Below, one piece after another: positions 19,089 to 28,737 of a stretch of DNA of 64,000 nucleotides (its first letter is position 1; each line of letters opens with the position of its first letter). The notes beneath the pieces were generated by a model. It had not been told where the DNA came from. It ran no database searches and worked only from the letters and a program-made list of their open reading frames with translations. The stretch lies in the NCBI RefSeq assembly GCF_001050515.1, contig NZ_CAHS01000017.1, positions 124,001 through 188,000 of the forward strand. The letters run 5' to 3'. The position numbers and the translations under genes were made by a program. This DNA is from Erwinia piriflorinigrans CFBP 5888 (GTDB taxonomy: Bacteria; Pseudomonadota; Gammaproteobacteria; Enterobacterales; Enterobacteriaceae).

Positions 19089-19866
19089 CGGCTTTTACTG
19101 GTTGCTGTTAGCCTTGCTGGGGGCCGCAACAGGAAGTCTGCTCAACGTGGTGACATGGCGTCTGCCGCTGATGATCGGTGGGGATGCCCGGCCAGGGTTC
19201 AACCTGTGGCTACCGGCTTCACACTGCCCGCAGTGTAAAACGACGGTGCGCTGGCATGACAATATTCCGCTATTGAGCTGGCTGTTGCTCAGGGGCCGCT
19301 GCCGCCATTGTCGGCTGCGGATATCGTGCCGCTATCCTCTGACCGAGTTAGCCACGCTACTGCTGACGCTGACGCTCGGCTGGCTGTTTCCTCCCGGCAT
19401 CTTACTGCTGGCGGTACTGTTGTTTAGCTGGCTGTTACTGGCGTTGGTATTAATCGATGCTGAACATCAACTACTGCCCGATGCGCTGACCATGCCCCTG
19501 TTGTGGATCGGCCTGACGGCCAGTCTGTTGGGGTGGCTTCCCCAACCGGGTCTGGCTGCGGCTGTAACCGGGGCAATAGCGGGTTATTTAACCCTGGCGC
19601 TGCTGGCGCAGGGTTATCGCCTGCTGTCAGGTAAGGATGCTCTGGGGCTGGGGGATGCTAAATTACTGGCTGCGCTGGGCGCATGGCTGGGTTGGCAGCA
19701 GCTCCCGGTACTTCTGCTGCTGGCTTCGATTAGCGGCATTACCTGGGTGTTGTTGGCCCATTTGCTGTTCCGGCGTTCGCTCAACACACCACTGCCTTTC
19801 GGTCCCTTTCTTAGCGCCGCAGGATTGATACTGTTGATCTGCGCGAATGGCTATCCGTTTTTCTGA
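19078..19866 (+). CDS. gspO: Prepilin peptidase / N-methyltransferase GspO (A24 family)
   Basis: GspO cleaves the leader from pseudopilins and methylates the new N-terminus. The 262-residue product is polytopic. Two CxxC pairs form the cytoplasmic zinc loop, CPQCKTTVRW (about 44-53) and CRHCRLRISC (about 72-81). The two catalytic aspartates are visible in LVLIDAEHQLLPD and in the GxGD motif LGLGDAKLLAALGAW. The start is a GTG inside the end of gspM. It is the last gene of the operon; no gspN follows. It could also process PpdD. Confidence 0.96.
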   Translation: MTDSGFYWLLLALLGAATGSLLNVVTWRLPLMIGGDARPGFNLWLPASHCPQCKTTVRWHDNIPLLSWLLLRGRCRHCRLRISCRYPLTELATLLLTLTLGWLFPPGILLLAVLLFSWLLLALVLIDAEHQLLPDALTMPLLWIGLTASLLGWLPQPGLAAAVTGAIAGYLTLALLAQGYRLLSGKDALGLGDAKLLAALGAWLGWQQLPVLLLLASISGITWVLLAHLLFRRSLNTPLPFGPFLSAAGLILLICANGYPFF

Positions 19867-19992
19867 ACATACTGAATATCAGGCCACCATGCGGCCTGGT
19901 ATTCGGGCCTACACATAAGTTATAACGCTGTCTTTAAGCCACTTCCTTGTAGCTTCATCATCACCACTGCCGCTCGCCGTTAACCCCTACGT

Positions 19993-20382
19993 TTATTTTT
20001 GCGCGAACTGGATAAAAGAGACGGCTGCCTGATTTAGCGCAGTGCATTTATCTGACTGCGATGGCCGATCGGCGTCCAACGCACCGATCCGAATGGAAAC
20101 CTGTTGGGCAAGCTGCTGGCGGAAGCTCTGATCAACCTTCCATCCGCGCTCTTTAGCCAGATCCAGCGCCTTATTCGCTAGTACTGCATCTGCTGGAATA
20201 TCATCACGATGACAGTTTTGCTTTAACCAGCTGGCGGAAGCCACCAACGAAGAGAGTTGAGCCAACTGGCTGGTTACCGGGACAGCGGCAAGTTTGCCAT
20301 TATTGTGGCTTTGACAACCGATTAAGGTTAACAACGGCAATAGCAGAGTCGTACTCAGGTTTTTAATATTCATAATCATCAC
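19993..20382 (-). CDS. gspS: Type II secretion pilotin lipoprotein (AspS/GspS-beta type)
   Basis: Pilotins escort the secretin to the outer membrane by binding its C-terminal S-domain. The 129-residue product has a lipoprotein signal ending in the lipobox LIGC (Cys near 23). Residues after the Cys are SHNN, without an inner-membrane retention Asp. The body contains LAQLSSLVASASWLKQNC, DIPADAVLANKALDLAKERGW and a C-terminal CTALNQAAVSFIQFA. This pattern of two Cys, DIP and a terminal helix resembles AspS of Vibrio and the E. coli GspS-beta, not OutS/PulS. It lies just after gspO on the opposite strand. Two alternative Met starts lie within the first four residues. Confidence 0.82.
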   Translation of the reverse strand: MMIMNIKNLSTTLLLPLLTLIGCQSHNNGKLAAVPVTSQLAQLSSLVASASWLKQNCHRDDIPADAVLANKALDLAKERGWKVDQSFRQQLAQQVSIRIGALDADRPSQSDKCTALNQAAVSFIQFAQK

Positions 20383-20680
20383 ACCAGGTAAAAGAGAGGC
20401 AATTATACCTTTGTCAGGATTTGTTGGTGTTTTAATAAGTTGATTTAAGGCTTTATAAGGAAACCTTTAAATAAGAGACCTTCAGAAAACTCAACGCATT
20501 GAATATCACCCACAAATCAGGAACATAAAATTATAACGTACTCTAAGCATCATTAAGTACCGCCACAATTCATTCCCCCCTATTCTTCACTGGCTTAGCT
20601 GCGCTTTGCAGTCACGGCGAAAGGCACGGATTACCCGGCCTCGATTTTTTTATTTTAGCAACCACGGAATATGTAAAAAA
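20383..20680. other. Divergent regulatory region between pilotin and LPMO genes
   Basis: About 300 A+T-rich bases separate two divergent genes, so promoters for both should lie here. No confident operator or small gene was recognised. The ribosome-binding site before the LPMO start is weak (GGAA about 12 bases upstream). Confidence 0.5.
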
Positions 20681-22132
20681 ATGAAATTTAGCAAAATCGC
20701 TCTTGCCATTACCACCTTATTAGTCAGTGGAAGTGTTTTAGCACACGGTTATATTTCCAGCCCACCGTCTCGTGACACCATGTGCCAGCTGGGGATGAAT
20801 AAGGGTGAACTCTGTTCTAATGCGCAGTATGAACCGCAAAGCGTGGGTGAATCACCTAAAGGCTTCCCTGCGGTAGGGACTCCACCAGACGGTAAACTGG
20901 TCAGTACCGGTAAAGCACTGGGGGCAAATCTTGACGCTCAAACAGCTGAAATGTGGAAAAAAAATAAAATGACCTCAGGTGAAAATGATTTCTCCTGGCA
21001 TTTCACTGCTTTACATAAAACGAAGAACTGGAAATACTTTATTACCAAGCCTGACTGGAATCCTAATAAGCCACTCACCCGGGATGCCTTTGATTTAGTC
21101 CCATTCTGTACCGTTGAAGGCAATCAGCAGCTGCCAGACGCTGCCGATGTTACCCATAAATGTGTGGTGCCGGAACGTAGCGGTTATCATGTTATTTATT
21201 CATCTTGGGAAGTTTCTGATACAGCTAATAGCTTCTATAAAGCGATCGACGTGGAATTCGAAGACACCGTTGTTTCTCCGTGGCCAAACAAGGTAGGTGA
21301 AGTTAAAGCGTACCAGGATCTTAAAGCCGGTGACAGCGTATCAACACGCGTATTTATGCCTGAAGAAAACGTTAATGAAAGCATGACGATGAAGATCAAC
21401 AGCGATGCCGAAGGCAAAGCGCATGCCTGGGCTAAAAAGCTGGCAGAAAAAATGAATAAACACTATGGAGAAGATCTGCGTGTCGGTGTGAAAAATGCCG
21501 AGGGTGAGGTAGCGCCATCTGCCAGCAACAACGTCATCTATGCTAAAAAAGACAGCAAAATCACCGGTGTTGAAATTGAGGTAGTGAGCAATGAAGGGCT
21601 CATACAGACCAAGCTGGAAGTCGATGATGTTAAAAAAGAGTACCCGATTAATAATCAGACTGTGACGTTCGACGTTACGGGGACTTCATCACCTAAATCG
21701 GAAGTCACCGCTTCTTTATATACTAAAGGTCAGAAGCAGGCCGACTCCAAGCAACAGATCGTTGACGAAAGCGGTAAGTTTGACCTCGCCATCGAGGGAA
21801 CAAAAGTGAAGCCGGGCGAGCATACGCTGGTGGTTATTAGCAAATCGCCGAAAGGTCTGATGAAGCAGCAAACCTTCAAAGTCAACTTGACAGAAAATGC
21901 AGGTGGTGGTGAGAGTGAAGCTGAATTTACCTATCCTAAAGACATCGGAAAGTACGTGGGCGGAACAACAGTTCTGCAACCTAAAAACGGCAAAGTCTAT
22001 CAGTGTAAAGACGGTGCGGTAGCTGGCTGGTGTAAAATCTATTCTCAATCCGCTAACCATTATGAGCCAGGCGTAGGTTCCAACTGGCAGGATGCATGGA
22101 CCGAAGTGGGCGCGGCTAAAAAATCTCACTAA
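20681..22132 (+). CDS. gbpA: GbpA-like chitin-binding lytic polysaccharide monooxygenase (AA10)
   Basis: This secreted copper enzyme is expected to cleave crystalline chitin oxidatively and to bind GlcNAc-rich surfaces. The start at 20681 gives 483 residues, almost the length of Vibrio GbpA (485). A Sec signal ends ...SGSVLA at residue 21, leaving His22 (HGYISSPPSR) as the N-terminal copper ligand. The second brace His is H112 in TALHKTKNW. The axial Phe is in NSFYKAIDVEF (near 210). Two middle domains like GbpA domains 2 and 3 follow, then a Gly/Glu linker and a C-terminal CBM with the aromatic residues YQCKDGAVAGWCKIYS and GSNWQDAW. The symbol gbpA is by analogy. It adjoins the secretion cluster and is a likely substrate. 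Confidence 0.92.
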   Translation: MKFSKIALAITTLLVSGSVLAHGYISSPPSRDTMCQLGMNKGELCSNAQYEPQSVGESPKGFPAVGTPPDGKLVSTGKALGANLDAQTAEMWKKNKMTSGENDFSWHFTALHKTKNWKYFITKPDWNPNKPLTRDAFDLVPFCTVEGNQQLPDAADVTHKCVVPERSGYHVIYSSWEVSDTANSFYKAIDVEFEDTVVSPWPNKVGEVKAYQDLKAGDSVSTRVFMPEENVNESMTMKINSDAEGKAHAWAKKLAEKMNKHYGEDLRVGVKNAEGEVAPSASNNVIYAKKDSKITGVEIEVVSNEGLIQTKLEVDDVKKEYPINNQTVTFDVTGTSSPKSEVTASLYTKGQKQADSKQQIVDESGKFDLAIEGTKVKPGEHTLVVISKSPKGLMKQQTFKVNLTENAGGGESEAEFTYPKDIGKYVGGTTVLQPKNGKVYQCKDGAVAGWCKIYSQSANHYEPGVGSNWQDAWTEVGAAKKSH

Positions 22133-22194
22133 GTTACCCATGAATTTCAATCATCATCTGGTCGCAGTACGGGCCTGAATAAGATGGTTCCCAC

Positions 22195-22229
22195 GCCCTG
22201 TCAGCATATGCTGGCAGGGCATTTTTTTT
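22195..22229 (+). terminator. Rho-independent terminator of the LPMO gene
   Basis: GCCCTG-T-CAGCATATGCTG-G-CAGGGC (22195-22220) forms a long near-perfect hairpin followed by eight T bases. It lies about 60 bases after the stop. Confidence 0.9.
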
Positions 22230-22613
22230 ATCCTCCGCATAGATCGCCTACCGTCCCGCCTGCCCCTTGATAGCGGATATTTCAACAATACGGCGGAATG
22301 TCTTATGACGACACCCGCTTATCCGCGCTCAATTCCGCACGTTGCCTGGCTTACCTTCTCGCCCTGATTGCCGTATCAGACCGCGCTGCGCCCGGCAGCC
22401 TTACCGTTGCAAGCGAAGGAGCTGCTGCTGATAACGGATTGAAAAGCAACCGATTGGCGCGCGCTTAACGGGCAATGCAATCGCAGCGCACCCATTATGG
22501 GAGCCTGTCTGATGAAAAAATTCCGGGCAAAACCGATGCGAAATGAACACGGGGCGGGATGATGCGCAGTGAATCAGGCTGGTGAGGTTATGCGGCTTGT
22601 CAGCCATATTCCG
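22230..22613. other. Non-coding junction between the accessory block and secA
   Basis: About 380 bases with no gene-like frame lie between the LPMO terminator and the secA terminator. Base composition resembles coding DNA rather than A+T-rich spacer, so the region may be a decayed gene fragment at the right end of the inserted block. No family was recognised. Confidence 0.4.
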
Positions 22614-22614
22614 A

Positions 22615-22643
22615 TAAAAAAAGGGACGAGCCATGCTCGTCCC
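22615..22643 (-). terminator. Rho-independent terminator of secA
   Basis: GGGACGAGC and GCTCGTCCC pair perfectly across a short loop (22623-22643), and the plus-strand A tract at 22615-22622 gives a U tract on the minus-strand transcript. It ends the secM-secA transcript about 23 bases after the secA stop, where in E. coli mutT would follow. Confidence 0.9.
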
Positions 22644-22665
22644 TGTTTATGCAACGTCGGTGGTA

Positions 22666-25371
22666 TTACGCCAGGCGACCGTGGCACTGCTTATATTTTT
22701 TACCTGAACCGCATGGGCAAGGATCGTTACGCCCCACTTTACGCTCTCCGCTCTGTTCAGCCAGCGACTGCGCCGCTTCGGTGTCGGCATCCACATGGCT
22801 CAGCTGCTGTTGCTGCGCCAGTCGCTCGGACTCCTGACGGCGCTGCTCTTCCATCTGCTCGACTTCTTCCGGCATCCGCACCTGTACCTTACTCAGGGTG
22901 CTGACCACTTCATATTTCAGCGTCTCAAGCATTGCGGCAAACATAGCAAAGGATTCACGCTTGTACTCTTGCTTAGGATCTTTCTGCGCGTAGCCGCGCA
23001 GGTGAATACCCTGACGCAGGTAATCCATCGCCGCGAGGTGCTCTTTCCACAGCGAATCCAGCGTTTGCAACATCACGCCCTTCTCGAAGTTGCGCATCAT
23101 CTCCACGCCAACCACTTCTTCTTTATGCTGATACTGCTCCTGTGCATGCTGCACAATGCGCTCGCGCAGCGTCTCTTCATGCAGATTTGGCTCTGCAACC
23201 AGCCAGTCGGCAATCGGCAACGTCAGGTCGAACTCATTGCTCAGACGCTCCTGCAAGCCCGCAATGTCCCACATCTCTTCCATCGACTGCGGTGGAATAT
23301 AGCTATCGAGGGTGGTTTTGTAGACGTCTTCACGAATGCTGGCAATGGTTTCTGACACGTCGGACACATCCAGCAGTTCGTTACGCTGCGAGTAGATCGC
23401 ACGGCGCTGATCGTTTGCTACGTCATCGTATTCCAGCAGCTGCTTACGAATGTCAAAGTTGCGGCTTTCCACTTTACGCTGGGCATTGGCAATCGCTTTG
23501 GTCACCCACGGGTGCTCAATCGCTTCGCCTGGCTTCATCCCCAGCTTGCGCATCATATTAGTGACGCGATCCGAGGCGAAAATACGCATCAGCGCATCTT
23601 CCATCGACAGATAGAAGCGTGAAGATCCGTTGTCACCCTGGCGACCTGAACGGCCACGCAGCTGATTATCAATACGGCGTGATTCGTGGCGTTCAGTACC
23701 GATGATATGCAAACCACCGGAGGCCAGTACCGCATCGTGGCGAATTTTCCATGCGGCTTTTATCGCTTCGATCTGTTCAGCGCTGGCGTCTTCAAGCGCA
23801 GCAATCTCTGCCTGCCAGCTACCGCCCAGCACAATATCCGTCCCGCGCCCCGCCATGTTGGTGGCGATGGTCACCGCGCCCGGCTGGCCTGCCTGGGAAA
23901 CAATATCGGCTTCCCGCGCGTGGAACTTGGCATTAAGCACTTCATGCTTGATGCCTGCGCGGGTCAGTTCATTTGACACCACTTCAGATTTCTCAATCGA
24001 GATGGTACCGACCAGCACCGGCTGACCGTTTGCGGTGCGCTCACGGATGTCTTCAATGATGGCACCGATCTTCTCCATTTCGGTCATATAGACCAAATCC
24101 GACAGGTCTTTACGCACCATTGGACGGTTAGTTGGGATAACGATGGTGTCCAGCTTGTAAATTGAGCTGAATTCGAAGGCTTCAGTATCGGCCGTACCGG
24201 TCATACCGGCCAGTTTGTTATACAGACGGAAGTAGTTCTGGAAGGTGATGGAGGCCAGCGTCTGGTTCTCATTCTGAATGTCCACGCCCTCTTTGGCTTC
24301 TACCGCCTGGTGCAGGCCATCAGACCAGCGGCGCCCCTGCATAGTACGACCGGTGTGTTCATCAACGATGATTACCTCGCCCTCTTTGACAATGTAGTCA
24401 ACGTCACGGGTAAACAGCACATGGGCGCGCAGTGCGGCGGTCACATGGTGCATCATCATGATATTGCCCGGCGAGTAGAGTGATTCACCCTCGGCCATGA
24501 TCCCTTCACTGACCATCAGCTCTTCAACGGCTACCAGCCCACGCTCGGTGAGATGCACCTGACGCGCTTTTTCATCCACCGAGAAGTGGCCTTCTCCCTG
24601 GAAGCTGTCGGAATCTTCTTTTTCCTGACGGATCAGGTTAGGGATGATTTTGTTAACCTTGATATACAGTTCTGAACTGTCTTCTGCCGGGCCGGAGATG
24701 ATCAGCGGCGTACGCGCTTCATCGATCAGGATCGAGTCGACCTCATCCACCAGCGCATAGTTCAGCTTACGCTGTACGCGCTCTTCCGGGCTGAAGGCCA
24801 TATTATCGCGCAGATAGTCAAAACCGTATTCGTTGTTGGTGCCGTAGGTGATATCTGCCGCATAGGCTTCACGTTTAGCCGGGGCGGGCATGCCCGGCAG
24901 GTTGATGCCGATGCTCAAGCCGAGGAACTCAAACAGTGGGCGGTTGTTTTCAGCATCACGCTGGGCCAGATAATCATTGACCGTGACGACGTGAACCCCT
25001 TTGCCCGACAGCGCATTGAGGTAAGCAGGCAGCGTGGCGGTCAGCGTTTTACCTTCACCGGTGCGCATCTCCGCAATACAACGATCGTTCAGCACCATAC
25101 CGCCCAACAGCTGCACATCGAAATGGCGCATGCCGAATAAGCGTTTACTGGCCTCACGCACGGTGGCAAACGCTTCCGGGATCAGGCTTTCCAGCTCTTC
25201 GCCTTTCTCAAGACGCGCACGGAATTCAACGGTTTTCGCCTTCAGCTCGTCGTCGGACAACTTGACGAAATCCGCTTCCATTTTATTGATTTGCTCAACG
25301 GCTTTGCGCATACGGCGCAGTGTACGGTCATTGCTGCTGCCAAAAATTTTGGTCAATAGTTTAATTAACAT
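22666..25371 (-). CDS. secA: Preprotein translocase motor ATPase SecA
   Basis: SecA is the ATPase that pushes unfolded preproteins through SecYEG. The product has 901 residues, the E. coli length. The N-terminus is [18 protein letters not shown]. The Walker A motif is [14 protein letters not shown] near 100-113, the DEAD-like Walker [17 protein letters not shown] near 205-220, and the second nucleotide-binding fold carries [12 protein letters not shown]. The C-terminal zinc domain [18 protein letters not shown] binds SecB. It follows secM on the same strand, with 72 bases between. Confidence 0.98.
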   Translation of the reverse strand: MLIKLLTKIFGSSNDRTLRRMRKAVEQINKMEADFVKLSDDELKAKTVEFRARLEKGEELESLIPEAFATVREASKRLFGMRHFDVQLLGGMVLNDRCIAEMRTGEGKTLTATLPAYLNALSGKGVHVVTVNDYLAQRDAENNRPLFEFLGLSIGINLPGMPAPAKREAYAADITYGTNNEYGFDYLRDNMAFSPEERVQRKLNYALVDEVDSILIDEARTPLIISGPAEDSSELYIKVNKIIPNLIRQEKEDSDSFQGEGHFSVDEKARQVHLTERGLVAVEELMVSEGIMAEGESLYSPGNIMMMHHVTAALRAHVLFTRDVDYIVKEGEVIIVDEHTGRTMQGRRWSDGLHQAVEAKEGVDIQNENQTLASITFQNYFRLYNKLAGMTGTADTEAFEFSSIYKLDTIVIPTNRPMVRKDLSDLVYMTEMEKIGAIIEDIRERTANGQPVLVGTISIEKSEVVSNELTRAGIKHEVLNAKFHAREADIVSQAGQPGAVTIATNMAGRGTDIVLGGSWQAEIAALEDASAEQIEAIKAAWKIRHDAVLASGGLHIIGTERHESRRIDNQLRGRSGRQGDNGSSRFYLSMEDALMRIFASDRVTNMMRKLGMKPGEAIEHPWVTKAIANAQRKVESRNFDIRKQLLEYDDVANDQRRAIYSQRNELLDVSDVSETIASIREDVYKTTLDSYIPPQSMEEMWDIAGLQERLSNEFDLTLPIADWLVAEPNLHEETLRERIVQHAQEQYQHKEEVVGVEMMRNFEKGVMLQTLDSLWKEHLAAMDYLRQGIHLRGYAQKDPKQEYKRESFAMFAAMLETLKYEVVSTLSKVQVRMPEEVEQMEEQRRQESERLAQQQQLSHVDADTEAAQSLAEQSGERKVGRNDPCPCGSGKKYKQCHGRLA

Positions 25372-25443
25372 AGTAAATAATTTCTCTCAGTCACTGCCAC
25401 AGGCAGTAAGCACTTAGTATTTAATTTGATAGGACGCGTTTTG

Positions 25444-25947
25444 TTAACTGAGTACTGAAGATGGTCCGGCGCGGATGCCACAAACCTGGGCCAGCCACAG
25501 GGCGATATGGTGTCGCGGAGAGCAGCTTACCTGACGTTGTGCGGTATGGCGAATAATCACCGGAGGTCTGGCTTCATGCGTCAGCAGTATGTTTAACGTA
25601 TCCAGCAGCGCCAGCTTGTGTGCTTCGAGCGGGGCGACTGCGGCTACCGGTGAAACTGAAGGAGTCAGAGAAAAGGATAAATGGCGGATTACCGTGCGCA
25701 GAGCATGCTGGTGCCAGTAGTCAACGCTGAACGAGGAACGTCGGGCACTGTCCTGTAGCATTACCAGGCGGTCAATACGCGTGACGCTGCCGATATTCAG
25801 GCTTCGCGACGAGGTTTCTGCTAAGGTAGTCCCATCGTGAGCTGACGCCTGAGGCAGACCAAAGCTCGCCGCGACCATCCCCAACAGGAGATGCGGCCAT
25901 AAATAGCGTCTGCCAAATTGTCGCCAACGATTTAGAATACCGATCAC
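25444..25947 (-). CDS. secM: SecM secretion monitor with translation-arrest peptide
   Basis: SecM stalls the ribosome when its own export is slow, exposing the secA ribosome-binding site. The start is a GTG at 25947, giving 167 residues. The N-terminus matches E. coli closely ([13 protein letters not shown]...), with a long signal peptide ending near QASA (residue 36). Two conserved blocks follow, [19 protein letters not shown] and [12 protein letters not shown]. The arrest region at residues 146-162 keeps Trp151 and GIRAGP (157-162) at the E. coli spacing. The position of E. coli Phe150 is His and that of Ile156 is Leu. It overlaps nothing and is divergent from the DUF721 gene by 22 bases. 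Confidence 0.95.
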   Translation of the reverse strand: MIGILNRWRQFGRRYLWPHLLLGMVAASFGLPQASAHDGTTLAETSSRSLNIGSVTRIDRLVMLQDSARRSSFSVDYWHQHALRTVIRHLSFSLTPSVSPVAAVAPLEAHKLALLDTLNILLTHEARPPVIIRHTAQRQVSCSPRHHIALWLAQVCGIRAGPSSVLS

Positions 25948-25969
25948 TGTGTTCCGCCGGAGCTTATCT

Positions 25970-26485
25970 ATGCGCGATAGTCGCCCACAATCTATTGAAA
26001 GTTTCTTCGATCAGGCTCAGGAACAGAGCGTACTGCAACATGTGCAGCAGCGCGCCATTGCGCTGAACAAGCTGAATCGCGCAGTTCAGGGCGTGATCCC
26101 CTCACAACTGCATCCCTGGTGCCGCGTGGCCAATTTCCGTCAGGGGATTCTGGTGATCGAAACGGCCAATGCCAGCTGGTTGATGCGCTTACGCTATGAA
26201 CAATCCAGTCTGCTGTCAGCTTTACGAGCGCAAATATTACCATCATTGACGTCAATCGACATCAGGATAAATCCATCGCTGGCGGCAAAAGGTCAGGAAA
26301 CCGTGCAAGAAAACAGCAGTCGAACGTCAGAAACAGAAAAAGCGCCGTTGAGGCAGCTCAGTGAGGAGAGTGCAGAAGTTTTACGCGGCGTCGCGAGCCA
26401 AAGTCCGGAAAAACTGAAAAAGATTTTAGAACGACTGGCCTCGCTGGCCGGAGAGAGTACCTGCTCAACCAGTCGTAATAAGTAG
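25970..26485 (+). CDS. DUF721 (DciA-like) protein
   Basis: The start at 25970 has a GGAG ribosome-binding site and gives 171 residues; the longer frame lacks support. The core (about 20-100) contains [52 protein letters not shown]. It matches the DUF721 fold, a KH-like domain found in DciA, the ancestral bacterial replicative-helicase loader. E. coli uses DnaC instead. The C-terminal third is charged and low in complexity. The gene lies between secM and lpxC on the opposite strand. Whether it loads helicase in this organism is unknown. Confidence 0.8.
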   Translation: MRDSRPQSIESFFDQAQEQSVLQHVQQRAIALNKLNRAVQGVIPSQLHPWCRVANFRQGILVIETANASWLMRLRYEQSSLLSALRAQILPSLTSIDIRINPSLAAKGQETVQENSSRTSETEKAPLRQLSEESAEVLRGVASQSPEKLKKILERLASLAGESTCSTSRNK

Positions 26486-26492
26486 TTCCGGC

Positions 26493-27428
<936 letters not shown>

Positions 27429-27510
27429 TTAGCAATACTGCCGACAGCATATGCTACTGGCGGGTAAGTATTTTAACACAAAGAGCGCAGAATCCCAATT
27501 CAGGAAATTC

Positions 27511-28665
27511 CTAGTCTGCCTGTTTACGCAGGAAGGCCGGAATATCCAGATAATCAGGCTCTTTATTCGTTTGTGTGCCCGGTTCATTCACCACTTTCGC
27601 TGCGGGCTTCTGTTCCTGCGGCAGCGGTGACATCCCGTGCTGTTGGTAACGATGATCCATCACAGGCTGAGCAGGCTGTTTGTTTGTCACCAGGGTAATT
27701 TCTGGGCGCTTATCCATGCCGATACCGGTAGCAACAACGGTCACGCGCAGCTCATCGTTCATCTCTGGGTCCAGAGAGGTGCCGATCACCACCGTGGCGT
27801 TGTCCGAGGCGAATGCACGGATAGTGTTACCCACGGTTTCGAACTCATCCAGACGCAGATCGAAACCAGCGGTGATGTTAACCAGCACACCACGCGCGCC
27901 GGAGAGATCGATATCTTCCAGTAACGGGCTGGAGATGGCCATTTCAGCCGCTTCTTCCGCACGGTCTTCGCCGCATGCCACACCAGAACCCATCATCGCA
28001 TAGCCCATTTCGGACATCACGGTGCGCACGTCAGCAAAGTCGACGTTCATCAGGCCCGGGCGGGTAATCAGTTCGGCGATACCCTGCACAGCGCCTTTCA
28101 GCACGTCATTCGCCGCGCCAAATGCGTCCAGCAGGGAAATTCCGCGGCCCAGCACTTTGAGCAGCTTATCGTTAGGAATGGTGATCAGCGAATCGACGTG
28201 CTTAGACAGCTCGGCAATACCCTGTTCAGCAAACGCCATGCGCTTTTTGCCTTCGAAATTGAAGGGCTTAGTCACCACCGCAACCGTCAGGATGCCAAGA
28301 TCTTTGGCGACTTCTGCCACCACCGGTGCTGCACCAGTACCAGTACCACCGCCCATGCCTGCGGCGATAAACACCATGTCTGCGCCTTCCAGCGCCTGAC
28401 GCAGTGCTTCACGGTCTTCTTCAGCCGAGTTGCGGCCCACTTCCGGGTTCGCCCCTGCGCCAAGACCTTTGGTGATACCATTACCGATCTGGATTGTCTG
28501 GCCCACTGCGGTTTTGCGCAGCGCCTGAGCATCTGTGTTTACCGCGAAGAACTCAACGCCTTCGATACGTTCACGCACCATATGCTCTACAGCGTTACCG
28601 CCGCCGCCGCCGACGCCGATGACTTTAATCACCGCGTCATTGGTTAGTTCCATTGGTTCAAACAT
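27511..28665 (-). CDS. ftsZ: Cell division GTPase FtsZ
   Basis: FtsZ is the tubulin-like GTPase that forms the Z-ring. The 384-residue product has [10 protein letters not shown] near residue 18, the tubulin signature [10 protein letters not shown] near 103-112, and the T7 loop NVDFADVR. After a Pro/Gln-rich linker the conserved tail [14 protein letters not shown] ends the protein; this is the binding site for FtsA, ZipA and ZapD. It follows ftsA by 72 bases, which can hold its own promoter. Confidence 0.98.
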   Translation of the reverse strand: MFEPMELTNDAVIKVIGVGGGGGNAVEHMVRERIEGVEFFAVNTDAQALRKTAVGQTIQIGNGITKGLGAGANPEVGRNSAEEDREALRQALEGADMVFIAAGMGGGTGTGAAPVVAEVAKDLGILTVAVVTKPFNFEGKKRMAFAEQGIAELSKHVDSLITIPNDKLLKVLGRGISLLDAFGAANDVLKGAVQGIAELITRPGLMNVDFADVRTVMSEMGYAMMGSGVACGEDRAEEAAEMAISSPLLEDIDLSGARGVLVNITAGFDLRLDEFETVGNTIRAFASDNATVVIGTSLDPEMNDELRVTVVATGIGMDKRPEITLVTNKQPAQPVMDHRYQQHGMSPLPQEQKPAAKVVNEPGTQTNKEPDYLDIPAFLRKQAD

Positions 28666-28737
28666 AATTTCTCTCCGTTATGTGCCGTTCGCCTGGAGAT
28701 CGCTCAACATACCTAGCATGATCCCCTTTGGTAAAAA

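Noticed and set aside
22401-22634. 77-residue minus-strand frame between the LPMO and secA
   Set aside because: It overlaps the secA terminator, has no family resemblance and no clear start signal.
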